Shown piece after piece: positions 1 to 11,214 of a stretch of DNA of 64,000 nt; the stretch's first letter is position 1; each line of letters starts with the position of its first letter. The stretch lies in the NCBI GenBank assembly GCA_022828595.1, contig JAKGHH010000003.1, positions 54,053,759 to 54,117,758 of the forward strand. The letters are read 5' to 3'. The notes under the pieces are model-generated. The model was not told where the DNA came from, made no database searches, and was given only the letters and a program-made list of their open reading frames with translations. The stretch is from Nelumbo lutea. Its lineage: Eukaryota; Streptophyta; Magnoliopsida; Proteales; Nelumbonaceae. The translations under genes and the position numbers were made by a program.

Positions 1-98
1 GTCCTGTACAATGAGAATTACCATGTCTCGGAATCATAATTCTTTCGCATATTCAATGATCATGATTTCATAGGGATAAGGGGTGGTTCTATACCATG

Positions 99-343
99 GT
101 TTTTAAAACCGACCCGGTGACCGGACTGGTCAGGAATCTGGTACCAGGTCCAATGATCTGATCAATTGAATCGAAAAAATAAAATAAAATAAAAATAAAA
201 GGATCAAAACCATTCAAATGGTTAACCACCCGGATCAGCAGTTCATTGACCAAAATCAACGGTTTTGAAGGAAAATTCAATTTTTGGGGCAAACGAAAAA
301 TCAGTTCCCGGTTCTTCTGGTGCGATCCGATTTTGAAAACCAT
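99..343. repeat. MITE-like element with GGTTTTTAAAACC-type ends
   Basis: The two ends are inverted copies: GGTTTTTAAAACCGA on the left, and a right end whose reverse complement is GGTTTTCAAAATCGGA. The 13-bp string GTTCTATACCATG flanks it on both sides (86-98 and 344-356). The true target duplication may be 8-10 bp inside that, because the edges share bases with the element. It has no coding content. Related copies or pieces lie near 6180-6290, 7510-7690, 29690-29850, 36160-36250, 36740-36960 and 56981-57260. Superfamily not assigned (hAT or Mutator are possible from duplication size). Confidence 0.6.
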
Positions 344-356
344 GTTCTATACCATG

Positions 357-1799
357 CCCACCCACTAAAATTCCACATCCACCAGTGGATTCCTCCAAAA
401 TGGTCAATAATCCCACTACTGATACTTGGCGTTGGTTTACTCAACTAGTTTTCGGTTGGATTATATCATCTCTCTCTCTCTGAAAGTGTCATCGCATAGA
501 TCATTGGGTTCTCTACCGTAGCAGCTGTATGTAGGGCTCTTGCTCACACTATGGATCCCCTATGCTCGTGTTCTACAAATATGCCTGTAGCTTTAGTCTA
601 TGAATAAAGGTGCCTCTTCAATCCATAAATATCTATACTATTATAAAGTTACAATTAGCCTATAAATTTTTGTAATTTTTCTTGACTAAAATACCCTTTT
701 TTCTGAAATATGATCCATCTATTTGAGGGTAGAAAATGTAATTTAAATGATATTATTAAATGCATTCAATTCACTCTCATAAATGACATATTTAAGGTAT
801 TAACTTCCATTCACCCTCATTAAATCATATATTTAAAGTATCTTTATTTATTCCCATCACTAAATTCCACTAATTAAATCCACACATAATAAATTAATAA
901 TTTCAATAACATAAAAACTTATACTTTTAAAATCTACATGCAAAAAATAGTGTTTTCATCTAGGTGATGATAAGAAATGGGTTGATCAACTCATGTTGCT
1001 ACAATTATCCACCTGTTGAAAAGTTAGTGTGTTGTGTTAAATACCAAAAAAAAATGTTGCCACAATTAAATAATATAAAATTCAAAACAGATAAAATGCA
1101 AAAATAATATAGAAATTAAAGAAGATTTTGGAACACTTTTAACATCATATATTTAACATATTAAACAATAATAAATATGACAAATAAGAATTATTTTTAT
1201 TAATGATGGAAATGAAATATAAAATTTAAAACCAATTTGAAATAAAGCTATTTTCAGATTCTCTCTTTAAATCTCATATCTAAGTTACATTGGCTCATTA
1301 AATCCTATATTGAACATATATGTTTATCTCTTCATTAAATTCCACTAATTAAATCCATAATATTAACTTTATTACTATAAAAATAAATATTTTGATAACA
1401 AAACCATTTTCTTTCCCTCTCGGTGGTGGGTAAGCAATTAACCATTCAGGGTTAAATGGGTTAATCAACAATGTCATAATTTAATAATAAAAAATTAAAA
1501 GAAATAAAATATAAAATATAGAAAAACAAAAAGAATTATGCATATCTTTAATATTGTGTATTCATTAAACTAAACAAAAATAAGTATGAAATATAAGAAG
1601 CATTCTTATTAATGATGAAAATGGAATGTCAAATATAAAATTAACCTATAAATGAAATGATGTCATAGTCAAATAATAATTTTTTTTTCAGAATAGAAAA
1701 TAAAAATAATTACAAAAATATAAAAAAACTAAATAAAATTTTGGGCACATGTAATGTTATATATTTATAAAAAATAAAATATTGGGTACATCTATAATA
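357..1799. other. AT-rich spacer without recognisable gene
   Basis: Very AT-rich sequence with no supported coding region. Two stretches (about 1190-1260 and 1600-1660) repeat the theme 'TTATTAATGATGGAAATG...', which recurs near 2560 and 57840, so this is probably old transposon sequence. A TCTATACTATTATAAAG string near 635 resembles a plant Helitron 5' start, but no matching 3' end was found. Confidence 0.6.
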
Positions 1800-1804
1800 T
1801 TATA

Positions 1805-2512
1805 TGATGAGGGCAGATTTGGCCCTCTAGTGACATCATGACAAATGGCATCTCGAAACAGCTAGATGACACCTAGACACCACCTAGGCGGTGACTTGCC
1901 CTATCCAAAATGATGGAATTCCAGATCGCGATACGACTTCGTGACCAACCTAGCAACCTCGATCACAACTTAGGCCCATTAGCCGCACCTCATCCAGGAC
2001 CGACCTGTAGCACCTCATCACCAGCCAAAATGACCTCAATGCGAGGACCAACCTCCCTCGAGGGCTTGCCGGCTTGATTGAGGTCCAGGTGGAGACCTGC
2101 GAGATATGCTCGCCGACCAATTCTGCATGCACAACCCATCACTACCGGGTTTCTCGGAAGTTGGCCCCCGTATCGAATGTTCTAGAGGAGACCAAACAAG
2201 GCACAGAGACTGGTCTACATGTATGGCTACCTCTGTGGACTTCAGACTGGTTGGGCATGACCTCCTTGAGATCTCGAACACGATGCATGAAGCCCACACC
2301 AAGGTACGTGCGATTTAGTGCATGCTAGCTCTCTCATTTCTCAAGCTATTAGCTCGCATATTACAATTACTAACTTAAGCATCGGGAGTGACCACGTCAG
2401 GTTAGCCACCCCGGGTTCTCTAAGCTTTCTCTTCTTGCAGTTCGACTTACCAGTTAAGCAACCGACATCCGAGTTGTCGTCTAGCTAGGAGCAACCAAAT
2501 TGCGCACCATCA
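1805..2512 (+). mobile_element. Solo LTR of a Tat-type Ty3/gypsy retrotransposon
   Basis: A 708-bp segment begins TGATGAGGGCAGATTTGG and ends GCACCATCA, with the retroviral TG...CA termini. It is flanked by a perfect 5-bp target duplication, TTATA, at 1800-1804 and 2513-2517. Its start matches the LTR start at 44967 and its end matches the LTR end at 58274. It also shares the block 'ACTTAAGCATCGG...' with the other Tat LTRs of the window. There is no PBS or coding region beside it, so it is the product of recombination between two LTRs. Short open frames inside are not genes. Confidence 0.88.
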
Positions 2513-2969
2513 TTATACATTCATTATATTGAATAAAAATAAATGTTATACACAAAATTTAAATTTATCAATGATATAAATGTAATACAAAATTTAAAGT
2601 AAACCTAAAAATCAAACTATTTTCCTTTCTTTCTTTTTGAAAAGAAAAAAAAACCATTGTCCTTTTTGGGTGGTGGATTAATGTTTTGGGTCAAATGAAT
2701 TAACTAATGATGTCATAGTTAAATAATAAATCTTTAAAAATACAAAAAGTACAAATAATCAAAAGAACACAAAAATTATAAAAAAAGTATAAATCTATAA
2801 TGTTATATATTAATTATATCAAACAGAAATTTAGTGTAATAAGTAAAAAAATATATTTATATAATGTAGATGAATATATAGTTTAAAACTGATTTAAAAA
2901 TAAAGCTATTTCACTATCTAGATGTTGGGTCAATGATCCAACTTTTCATATAAACTCATGGTTAAAATT

Positions 2970-2986
2970 TAATAATAATAATAATA

Positions 2987-3054
<68 letters not shown>

Positions 3055-3055
3055 G
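2970..3055. repeat. (TTA)n/(TAA)n microsatellite
   Basis: Runs of AAT followed by ATT trinucleotides over about 85 bp. The change of orientation in the middle makes an inverted repeat. Confidence 0.95.
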
Positions 3056-3550
3056 TAATTTAAAATTTCCATGTGTAATCCATATGAAGTTGGAATTTTT
3101 TGTATATATTTATTTTTTATTTTATAGGGTCATTTACTATAACACCCCTATAGTTTCACAAATTTTCTTAAATCTACCCATAATTTGCATTTTACTGAAA
3201 CACCCCTTATAGTTTGCAACCTATTTACTTAGTCGACCTTTCATTAAGAAATATTTGTTTTGCCATTCAAATATAGTAACATGTTAAAATAAGTAGAAAA
3301 TGTTCAGCAATGGTTGTTTATTCCAAAAATACCCCTAAACTGAGTAGAAAATGTTCAAGGATATGAATCCATATTCCAAAAGTACCCCTAATACTTTTAC
3401 ATAGAAAACAAAATTGATCAAATAGAGAAGAATAGAGTGGTTGTCCACGTTTCACTAGGGGAAAAAATAGGATTTTTGTTTTTAGTTTCTTTTCACTAAA
3501 TTTATTTGCATGAGAGTGTGGAACTTGTTTTTAGTAAAAAAGAAAGTTCC

Positions 3551-3579
3551 ACACACACACACACACACACACATATATC

Positions 3580-3610
<31 letters not shown>

Positions 3611-3660
3611 GTATGTATGTACGTATGTATATATGTATATATGTATGTATGTATATACTT
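3551..3660. repeat. Compound (CA)n-(TA)n-(TATG)n microsatellite
   Basis: About 10 CA units, then TA units, then GTAT/GTAC tetramers. A 62-codon open frame across it is a product of the repeat. Confidence 0.95.
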
Positions 3661-3934
3661 TTCTACATGTATATACCCCTATTTTTTAATTTAGTTCCTC
3701 TTTAATTTTGAGGATGACTAATAATGTAATATCCATTACAAATTTTCACCTTATTTAATTCCCTTCTCATTAAACCTTATATTTAAGGAACTAATTCAGA
3801 TTCTCTCCCATTAAATTTTGTATTTAAGGTATTTTTATTTAATAAATTCTAATAATTATATCTTTATCAAATACTTATTAACAATATGAAGCTGATGTTT
3901 TTTAAAGGATAAAATGCCATTACAAAAAAATATG

Positions 3935-4460
3935 ACCTTTTGCTATGGACAAAAACGTGGCTAAAGGTAAAAAAACCGTAGCTATAGACCTATAGCTACG
4001 GTTTAGTTACAGACAAAAAACTGTAGCCTATTTTCGCGTGGCTATAGGCTATGGCTACGGTTCGCCTAATCCGTGGCTATAACTCATCTATAGGTGTGGT
4101 ATTTGTCTGTTGCTAAAGGGCAAACACAATCCATATGAACCTTTTGCCATGGGCTAAACCGTAGCTACAAGATGCATATAGCTATGGTTTTTAAATTGTC
4201 TGTAGTTATATACCCAAATCTATAACCATGGATTTTTATAAAATCATAGCTATAATTCTTCTATTTATAGCTACGGTTTGCTACAAAACCATAGCTAAAT
4301 GTACTAACCTATAACCATGGTCTTTTTTGCTAAAACCAAAGTTAAATACTTTAACCTATAGCTACGATTTTTTGACAAACCGTGGCTAAAAGATGCAATA
4401 TATGCCCACAATTTCTTGGAAAACTATAGCTACTTGTTTTAATCTATAGAAAAAATTGTG
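3935..4460. repeat. Left subterminal repeat field of the CACTA element
   Basis: More than fifteen variants of TAGCTACGGTT and its complement AACCGTAGCTA occur here in alternating orientation, separated by 10-30 bp. This matches the multiple short transposase-binding motifs near CACTA ends. Confidence 0.75.
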
Positions 4461-6361
4461 GCTCTATTCTAAATAAAATAATAAAATAATGACAATTAGG
4501 AATGCCACCTTAAAGCAACACCTATTTTATTCATGCATCAAATAAAAATTATATAATAACTACTAGCAAATACTTATATTATTGTAATAATTCAATACAT
4601 GCCACATATAATTTGAATACATCCATTGTTCTACAAAAAAAAAATACATTCATTGTTTAAAATGTATTACAAAAGTCAAATTTCCCTCCATAAATATTAA
4701 AGTCTCAATGACTTTAAAAAAAATTCTGAAATTTTAAATATAAAAGAATTATCAATTGTCTTCAACTATGATTAGTTTGATTTAATTAAATATGTAATAT
4801 AGAATGAAAAAAAAATGTGAAAAAAGAAAAAAAAGAACAATGATTAGTTTGATTTAATTAAATATGTAATATAGAATGAAAAAATGTGAAAAAAGATAGG
4901 TAACAAAATCGTACAAGATAAATTTTAAAATTCTAATTAAATGGGCTTGGTGCACTTGTTTGATACATTGAGGGGATCTCTTAGCTTAATATATTTTATT
5001 TAAGTTGTCTAATAACTATTAATTACTTGGGCACTAGGCATTTTGAAACTATAAGGTAAAGTATTTCATTAAAATCAGAGAACCCCTTGAATTACAAGGT
5101 CTGAATTAAACAAGATCAGCCCATCTGTCAAATGCAATTACAGATATTATTCTCATTATTAATAGTAGTAGCATAACAGACTTGATAGTTTGGTGTTTGG
5201 AGCCAACTGTCCAATAAACCAATTGAGTCCTAGCTTATATTATCTGAATTGTACAGTTTATTCTCAAGATTTTCTTATTATATGTAACAGTCAATAAGCT
5301 TGCTGGTATATTATCTATAGCTCTCATGGGTCCAGAGGTTGGTCAATAAGCTTGCTGACAACTTGGCTAGGGGGGAGGGGGGAGAGAAGAGGCTTAGGCT
5401 GAGGTTCAGCCTTTTCCAAGTTAGTTGCCTTTGGTGTAAACTGTAGGCTTGGGTGGAGGTGGGCCCTCTGTTTTTTCCTAGTGTAGGTGCTGTTAAAAGA
5501 AGGCCAAATGCCTTCAAGACTCTAGGCTCGTTTATAAGCAATGGAATTTAAGAAAGCACTGGGCTCATTTCCTAGTGTAGATGCTGTTAGAAGAAGGCTA
5601 AATGCCTTCAAGACTCTCTTTATTTTCAAGGCATCATGAAGCCCATTTCTTCAACAAACAAGCGATCGCCAAACTACTGCTTAGGCAGGATGTTTGTCGA
5701 CTCCAGCATCCCCCCAGGCCCCCCCCCCCCACCTAACAGAATTAAATACACCGCTCATGACCTTTGCCACAAATGCACCCAAAAATCTCACAATACCCGA
5801 AATACCAGCATCTCATGTCTAACCAATTCCGTCGATGGACTACATTCACCATTAAATTTCTCCCATTAAAATAATTAAGGTAACTCAAAGGAAAGGAAAT
5901 ACTAAGAAGTAAGGACATGATCATTGTCGTCGTCAAAGAAATTTGAAACCTTAAGACATCAAAAAAGCATCATTTTTTTCTTCAAGAAATTCCCGTTTTC
6001 CTCAAGATTCCTTTCTTCCCATTGAAGGGTTCTCATATATATTCTTAAATTACACATTGATATAATCAATCCAATCAAATAAGGAAAAAATGAAGCTAAA
6101 AATAAAAAACACTGACAAACATGATAACCATCAACTCGTTTAATGGTTTTTGGTTATTTTTTGTTTTAATTTTTTTTTAAATTTTTTTTGTTAGAATGGG
6201 CCATTCATTTGAACTGGATGGTCAAACCATTGACCCGGAAACCAATGACCAGAACGGTTCTATTTTTTGGTCGTTTTTAAAACCATGCAAATTAATAATA
6301 AGTATATGATTTATATTTTAAAATTTCTTTTATATTAGTACATTTATTTTTCAAAAAATAA

Positions 6362-6530
6362 TGTTGATTGAAAAATCCCAGGGATTTGGGTGGATCGAGG
6401 ATGGAGGACAACTTTTATCTTCAATAGGGAACATGGTTGGTGATGGGGATTTATTTCAAAATTGAAGTTGGGGACGGGGAATATGATCCCTTTCCTAAAC
6501 CCACCTTGTTGTCATTCTTATGATTAGGGA
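6362..6530 (+). repeat. Copy of a dispersed 'GGGGATGG' repeat family
   Basis: Its tail (a GTTGGGGACGGGG string, then GAATATGATCC) recurs with few changes at about 50070-50130 and, more weakly, at 54150-54200. That places three copies of one family in the window. It is non-coding. Confidence 0.6.
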
Positions 6531-6999
6531 TACAAGCTAGGCTCAGTAGTAGGGGTGGAAACGATTGAGGTTTTCACAAGTTATTGAGCTCAGCTCGTGA
6601 AAAGCTTGATTCGAGTTGGTCAAAATCAAGCTTCGAGCCAAGCTCAAGCCCAATATATAGGCTCATTTGCTAATTGAGCTCACTCATGAGACTTACCAAT
6701 GATTTACATATAAATGATTTTTATAATTCTTAAATATTTGTATGTAAAATAAAAAAAAATTATATGTATGATTTTATTTTTATAAGAAACTTGGCTCACA
6801 TTCGAGCTCAAACATATGAGCTTTTAAGTCGAGCCAAATTTGAGCACAAATCTCTACATTTAATATATAAAGTTTATATAAATATATTTAGAAGTGTAAA
6901 AATATATTCCATATATTGTATAATATATGAATCTATATAGTAAATTTATTATGTTATATTTATATTAATTTATTATATATAAATTTTGAAAATAAATAA

Positions 7000-7002
<3 letters not shown>

Positions 7003-7091
<89 letters not shown>
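7003..7091. repeat. (TA)n microsatellite
   Basis: About 44 uninterrupted TA units. It directly abuts the 3' side of the minus-strand SINE and may have grown from the SINE's tail. Confidence 0.95.
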
Positions 7092-7094
<3 letters not shown>

Positions 7095-7210
7095 TTAAGG
7101 GTCTACAAAACGGGAGGTACCATATCCCCCAACCCTAGTGGCAACAGAATTTGATCCTAGGTCTTTGCTACAATGACTAGAGATCCTACCAACTAAGCCA
7201 CCACCAAACC
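7092..7210 (-). mobile_element. tRNA-derived SINE-like element
   Basis: Read on the minus strand it carries a perfect RNA polymerase III box A, TGGCTTAGTTGG (7200-7189). A recognisable box B, GGATCAAATTC (7157-7147), follows 31 nt downstream, which fits tRNA geometry. The body ends in a (TA)n tract, like the simple-sequence tail of a plant SINE. It is not a functional tRNA gene: box B is degenerate and no acceptor stem can be drawn. Target duplications are not evident. Confidence 0.55.
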
Positions 7211-8929
7211 AAGAATCAAATGAATCAAACTAAATTTGCTTATTTAGTTTGGTTCGATTTGGTTTTCGTTTCAGTAACCAAATTTGAGTACCCCTAGCTT
7301 TCATTGCTTGTGGCATGACATTTTCTTTTTGAGATAAAAAAATGAAACACCAAATATTCCATGACCCATCCCTTTGGTTGTAGTATGTTTGTTGTCTCTA
7401 TGTCATTAGTGAATAAAGGTCAATGGGGATGGTTGGTCATCGGTGTTATAAACTGAACATTAGATTTTGGTCATTGTGACCTAAATAAAATAATGTTGCA
7501 ACACAAAATGGTTTCACTAAGAGGGGAGAATAGAAGAAATTTGACTATTGGTTCGGGTTTGAATCGGTTCAGGACTAGATGGAATCGTTTCCAAATCGAT
7601 AATAATTGGGACAATATATTCAATACCAGAGTCAACTCATTGGTTCTGATTCCTAGAACCATAACCAACCTAATCAGTTCATGAACATCAGGTTCGTCGA
7701 GTCGAACTTGACCCATTGAATGCCCTATTTCTATGTAATATAAAATAACATATATATTATCTATAATATACATATAGTTAAATATATGTGGGTCAAGTTA
7801 AGTCCAAGGTGGGTTTAAAGTAGTAGGCCTATGCCCAACCCTAAAATTTGAGACTCTAACGAGGGCCCGAGCCTTTGCCATGGCTTAAACACAAAATCTA
7901 GGTCCAATAGTGAAGTTTTCCAACTCGCTAAAATGATCACCCTTGTTTTATGGCAAAAATAGCAGGGTAAGGTGCCCTTAGTACTTTAAAACACTTAGGT
8001 AGCAAAAAAGTTACCCAAAACCAATTCATTAGTTCTTGGGTTAGACCAGTTTGGTGGATGGTTTTGGCTTTTTTTTGTAGTAAATAGGATTAGGTGTATG
8101 ACCAAATTGGTTAAGGGTTGGGTCATGGTTTAACAATAATCTCACTAGCTGGTCTCGTCCAAGTTTCTAAACATTGGTTAGTGTTATTTGTTTTATTATA
8201 TATAGAATAAATAATGTTGTTTTGAAATATGCAGAATATATATATATATTGATTTATTTATATTTTATTTTACGTTTTCATCTTTTACAAATAAAAAAGT
8301 AAAAAAATACACTTGAAGGCAAAAAATTGGTAAAGTGGTTGAAATAATTTATTAAATAAATTATTAGTTATTATTTAATTAATAAAGTAATAATTAATAA
8401 TTATTTATCTATATTGTATAACTATTATTTTATTAACAATTTATTTATGAATTTAAATAATTTAGTTTAATTGTCAATATTATTTTCATTCATAGGTAAT
8501 TAATTAATTTACTATTAGTGGTTTTCATATTTAGTTTATTATTTTCTATTAATTATTAATTTACTTAAATAATTAAATTAATTTATGATGATTAGTTTTA
8601 ATTAATCAAATAATAATTAATACTTATTTATTTCTATTCTAGAAATTATCTTCTTTTTATTAATGTACTTATGAAATTATTGATAAGTTATTCTCTAGTT
8701 TAATTATTATTAAATATAAATCATTAATTATTATTGTTACGCAATAGTAATGAGCTAACAATTTGTTAATTACTAATTATTACTTATATTCATTTACTTT
8801 AAAAATTCTTAATTATTAATTTGCTATAAAAAGTAATTAATATATAATAAATATTATAAGTAATTAATATATAATAAATATTATATGATTATTATTTATG
8901 AGCCAAGGAATAAAATGATTGTATCTAAA

Positions 8930-9475
8930 GATGATTAACTTCGTAGTTATAGCCATGGAATTGTAGTTACCCATGGCTATAGTGATAAATAGCTCTTTAG
9001 CCACATACAAAATAACTTTTAACCACATACAAGTTGTCCATAGCTAAAGCTCAACTTCTACTTTTGTAGCTTATCGCTACGGATACATTATAACCATGGC
9101 TATAAATATCTTTTAGCAACAGACAGAATAACTTTTAACCACAAACAAAATATCCATAAGTAAAGCTCAACTTCCACTTTTGTTATTTATAACCACAAAT
9201 GCATTATAACCGTGGCTATAAATATCTTTTATCCATGGATAGAATAACTTTTAACCATGAACAAATTGTCCATAGCTAAAAGCCAATTTTTGCTTTTGTA
9301 ACTTATAGCCATAGATACATTATAACTGTGGCTATAAATGTCTTTTAGCCATAGACAGAATAACATTTAACCATGGACAAATTGTCCGTAGCTAAAGCTC
9401 AACTTTTTGCCACGGAAATCAAATTGTTCATGGTTATATCTCATATTTTAGCTACGAATTTTTTTACCGCAGCGA
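8930..9475. repeat. Right subterminal repeat field of the CACTA element
   Basis: Tandem-like blocks of about 120 bp (near 8940, 9060, 9180 and 9300) repeat 'TATAGCCATGG', 'CTTTTAACCA' and 'GTCCATAGCTAAAGC' motifs in both orientations, mirroring the left end. Confidence 0.72.
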
Positions 9476-9891
9476 TAGCCCCATTTTCCTGTAGTGTGCT
9501 AAAACCTCCCCTAAAGTTTCTAAGCATTCCTAAAACTTTCCCAGAAAGTTGGTAATTGTTAATAAGTATTAGTCATTTTTAAAACAGTAGAGGTCACAGT
9601 AAGAATTAACTTAATCAATTAGTTAAATCATAAGAGTAGCTTAAGAAATTTACCTTATTTAAAATTTCAAAAATAATTTCCTTCCCCAATCCTTTTCGTT
9701 CACCACTGAACTTCTAAAATTCCATCCGCCACGATTGCTCTCCAAAACCTTCTGATGAAGGAAGATTTGGCCTGACCTCTCTATTACGTGACACGTGGCA
9801 GAAACAACAGCTCGGCAAAAGGGGCCAAGCCTAGGCGGGAACAAGGGGACACGAGCGGACTGAACTCCCTACCGGGGGCCCGAACTCACCC

Positions 9892-9999
9892 CTTGTAACA
9901 GCTCGGGATACACTTCGCCGAACTGACCTTGTAACAGCTCGGGATACACTTCGCTGAACTGACCTTGTAACAGCTCGGGATACACTTTGCCGAACTGAC
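9892..9999 (+). repeat. Three 36-bp tandem repeats inside the 5' LTR
   Basis: Units begin at 9892, 9928 and 9964 with CTTGTAACAGCTCGGGATAC and differ by one or two bases. The 3' LTR carries the same array at about 19227-19335. Such U3 repeats often act as enhancer-like elements; no function is shown here. Confidence 0.9.
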
Positions 10000-10324
10000 T
10001 TGCCCTATAGATACCTCCGAGCTCAAGACCGCCTCGCTCAGCACTTCGCATCACTTCGCACCAAAACCAAACAAGTCGTACCACGCCTGACACTAAGGAA
10101 GTTTGTGCCCAAAGGCCCCGCGCCTGACTGACTTGGGATCTGACGTTTGGCGGCAGCACCCTAAACGGCCACCTGCCATCGCCACTGACACCACCATCTC
10201 CAGTTAGATGACGGTTAGGTAGTGACGGTTCTGTCTCAGAAGAAAGGACGACGGCCGAATTGACAAGCACAAGGGTAATCATACCTGACCTGACAAGGGC
10301 CCCGGGACGAGTGCACGAAGTGAT

Positions 10325-10330
10325 TATAAG
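10325..10330 (+). promoter_or_regulatory. TATA-like box of the 5' LTR
   Basis: TATAAG within GATTATAAGAGCC, roughly 210 bp before the LTR end and conserved in the 3' LTR. It is a plausible RNA polymerase II promoter for the element. A second candidate, CTATAGATA, lies near 10004. Confidence 0.4.
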
Positions 10331-10540
10331 AGCCCCCTGCCCCCCCGACAACGGAGGTATGCAAAAACTTTGCGCTATCTGGTATTACCTTGCTTTTGAA
10401 GGATTCTAACTTGAGCTTCGGAGCCTCTACACCGGGTTCCCCCCGGAGCTTCCCCATCTCCTCCGTTTCAGGTTCCCTACTACCCCGTTCAGAAGCAAGG
10501 CCGCGGACAGCTAAGACCGGCCGGATCACGCTCCATCAAT

Positions 10541-10558
10541 TGGCGCCGTCTGTGGGAA
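10541..10558 (+). other. Primer binding site
   Basis: TGGCGCCGTCTGTGGGAA starts two bases after the 5' LTR end. It is complementary to a tRNA 3' end (…GGCGCCA). Near-identical sites occur at 43791 and 58277, with a variant on the minus strand at 48794, tying these elements to one lineage. I do not assign the tRNA species. Confidence 0.85.
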
Positions 10559-10628
10559 AATGCTTCAAAAAGCCTCCCTCCAAACTTCGATAACCCCTTT
10601 TCTTCAAGAAAAAAAAAAACCAACACTC

Positions 10629-10898
10629 ATGGCCTCCTCTAGCAACACCGGACGTGGCACGGAGACAAACGCCACCGGGGAACAACTTCAAGTCCCCGTG
10701 GTGTGCGTTGGACAGTTCACCATCCCCCTTTCGGCGGATGGGATCCCCAGCTTGAATGCGCCACAAGCAGTGGCACCCGTAAACTCTCCTACCACAAGCA
10801 TCCCCTTTCCTCCCCCCATTGAGACAACCTTCACTGAACCAACCACTACTTCCACCTCGCCACCCCGCTCCGAGGCCGGTCAAGGCCTCCCCGCATGA
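10629..10898 (+). pseudogene. gag N-terminal segment
   Basis: ATG at 10629 opens a 90-codon frame starting MASSSNTGRG. It is rich in Ser, Thr and Pro and ends at a stop. The same 'MASS' start and a following 'VGQ(F/I)' block occur in the minus-strand Tat gag at 48704, which supports this as the true gag start. Gag forms the virus-like particle. Between 10898 and 11215 the reading frame is lost, so the N-terminal part is disconnected from the gag core by a frameshift or by stops. Confidence 0.65.
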
Positions 10899-11214
10899 TG
10901 GACGCCCCCACCAGGTGAAGGCATCCCGGCCCCAGAACCACCCTAACAGCCAGGCCTTGTCCCCAGGCCGAAGAGAGAAAAGTGTCATCCCCGCCTCGCA
11001 ACCCGCAGGCGGGTCGGGAACCTCACCCGCGAGGTCGGCACCCCGGCGCTCCAAGACCAAGCTCCCGCTCACCGAAAACTGATTTAGCGCCCTGGCGGCG
11101 GACTACCAGCATTCTGGGCCCATCGAGCTCGGTAACACAGAGGCCAGCAGCACCAGTACAAGGCCCACTCAACGGCGAAGGCGCCGGCGAAGTCGTCGAA
11201 CCGCCACCCGTGCC

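Larger units (their letters stand above)
2518..3917. other. AT-rich spacer with microsatellites
   Basis: No gene is visible. It holds two microsatellites, listed separately, and around 3127-3240 a 'TTTACTATAACACCCCTATAG'-like dispersed repeat seen in many plant genomes. Confidence 0.6.
4461..8929. other. CACTA interior: no transposase, nested repeats
   Basis: I see no gene here. It contains an imperfect duplication at 4766-4893 (GATTAGTTTGATTTAATTAA and following bases, twice), and a second pair at 5474-5524 and 5568-5615 sharing TGCCTTCAAGACTCT. There is a MITE piece near 6180-6290, a G-rich dispersed repeat (6362-6530), an 'AGCTCGAGC'-type repeat (6547-6850), a TA microsatellite and a SINE. 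The stretch 5300-6000 is less AT-rich and could be a captured host fragment, but I cannot name a source. Confidence 0.5.
3918..9496. mobile_element. Non-autonomous CACTA (En/Spm-type) DNA transposon
   Basis: The left end is CATTACAAAAAAAT and the right end, reverse-complemented, is CACTACAGGAAAAT (11 of 14 match, CACTA family signature). A 3-bp target duplication, TGC, lies at 3915-3917 and 9497-9499, as expected for CACTA elements. Both ends carry dense subterminal repeats of a 'TAGCTACGG'-type motif in both orientations, which in this superfamily bind the element's own transposase. The 5.6-kb interior has no open frame resembling a CACTA transposase, so the element must have depended on a helper. 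Other repeats and a SINE have accumulated inside. The left terminal C-to-T change in CACTA is unusual. Confidence 0.78.
9753..10538 (+). repeat. 5' LTR of the Tat-type element
   Basis: 786 bp, from TGATGAAGGAAG to CGCTCCATCA, with TG...CA termini. It is repeated at 19087-19878. It contains three 36-bp direct repeats and a TATA-like box near 10325. Confidence 0.95.

Noticed and set aside
3506..3694. Open frame over the CA/TA microsatellite
   Set aside because: It is simple-repeat translation only.
7189..7200. A functional tRNA gene
   Set aside because: Box A is perfect, but box B is degenerate, no cloverleaf can be drawn and the body extends like a SINE.
9869..10351. 160-codon minus-strand frame over the 5' LTR (also 19293-19691)
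   Set aside because: It covers the LTR tandem repeats and promoter, with no domain. The 3' LTR copy differs in frame.
10536..11072. 178-codon minus-strand frame opposite gag
   Set aside because: It overlaps the PBS and gag leader, is high in Gly and Trp from GC-rich antisense, and has no homology features.
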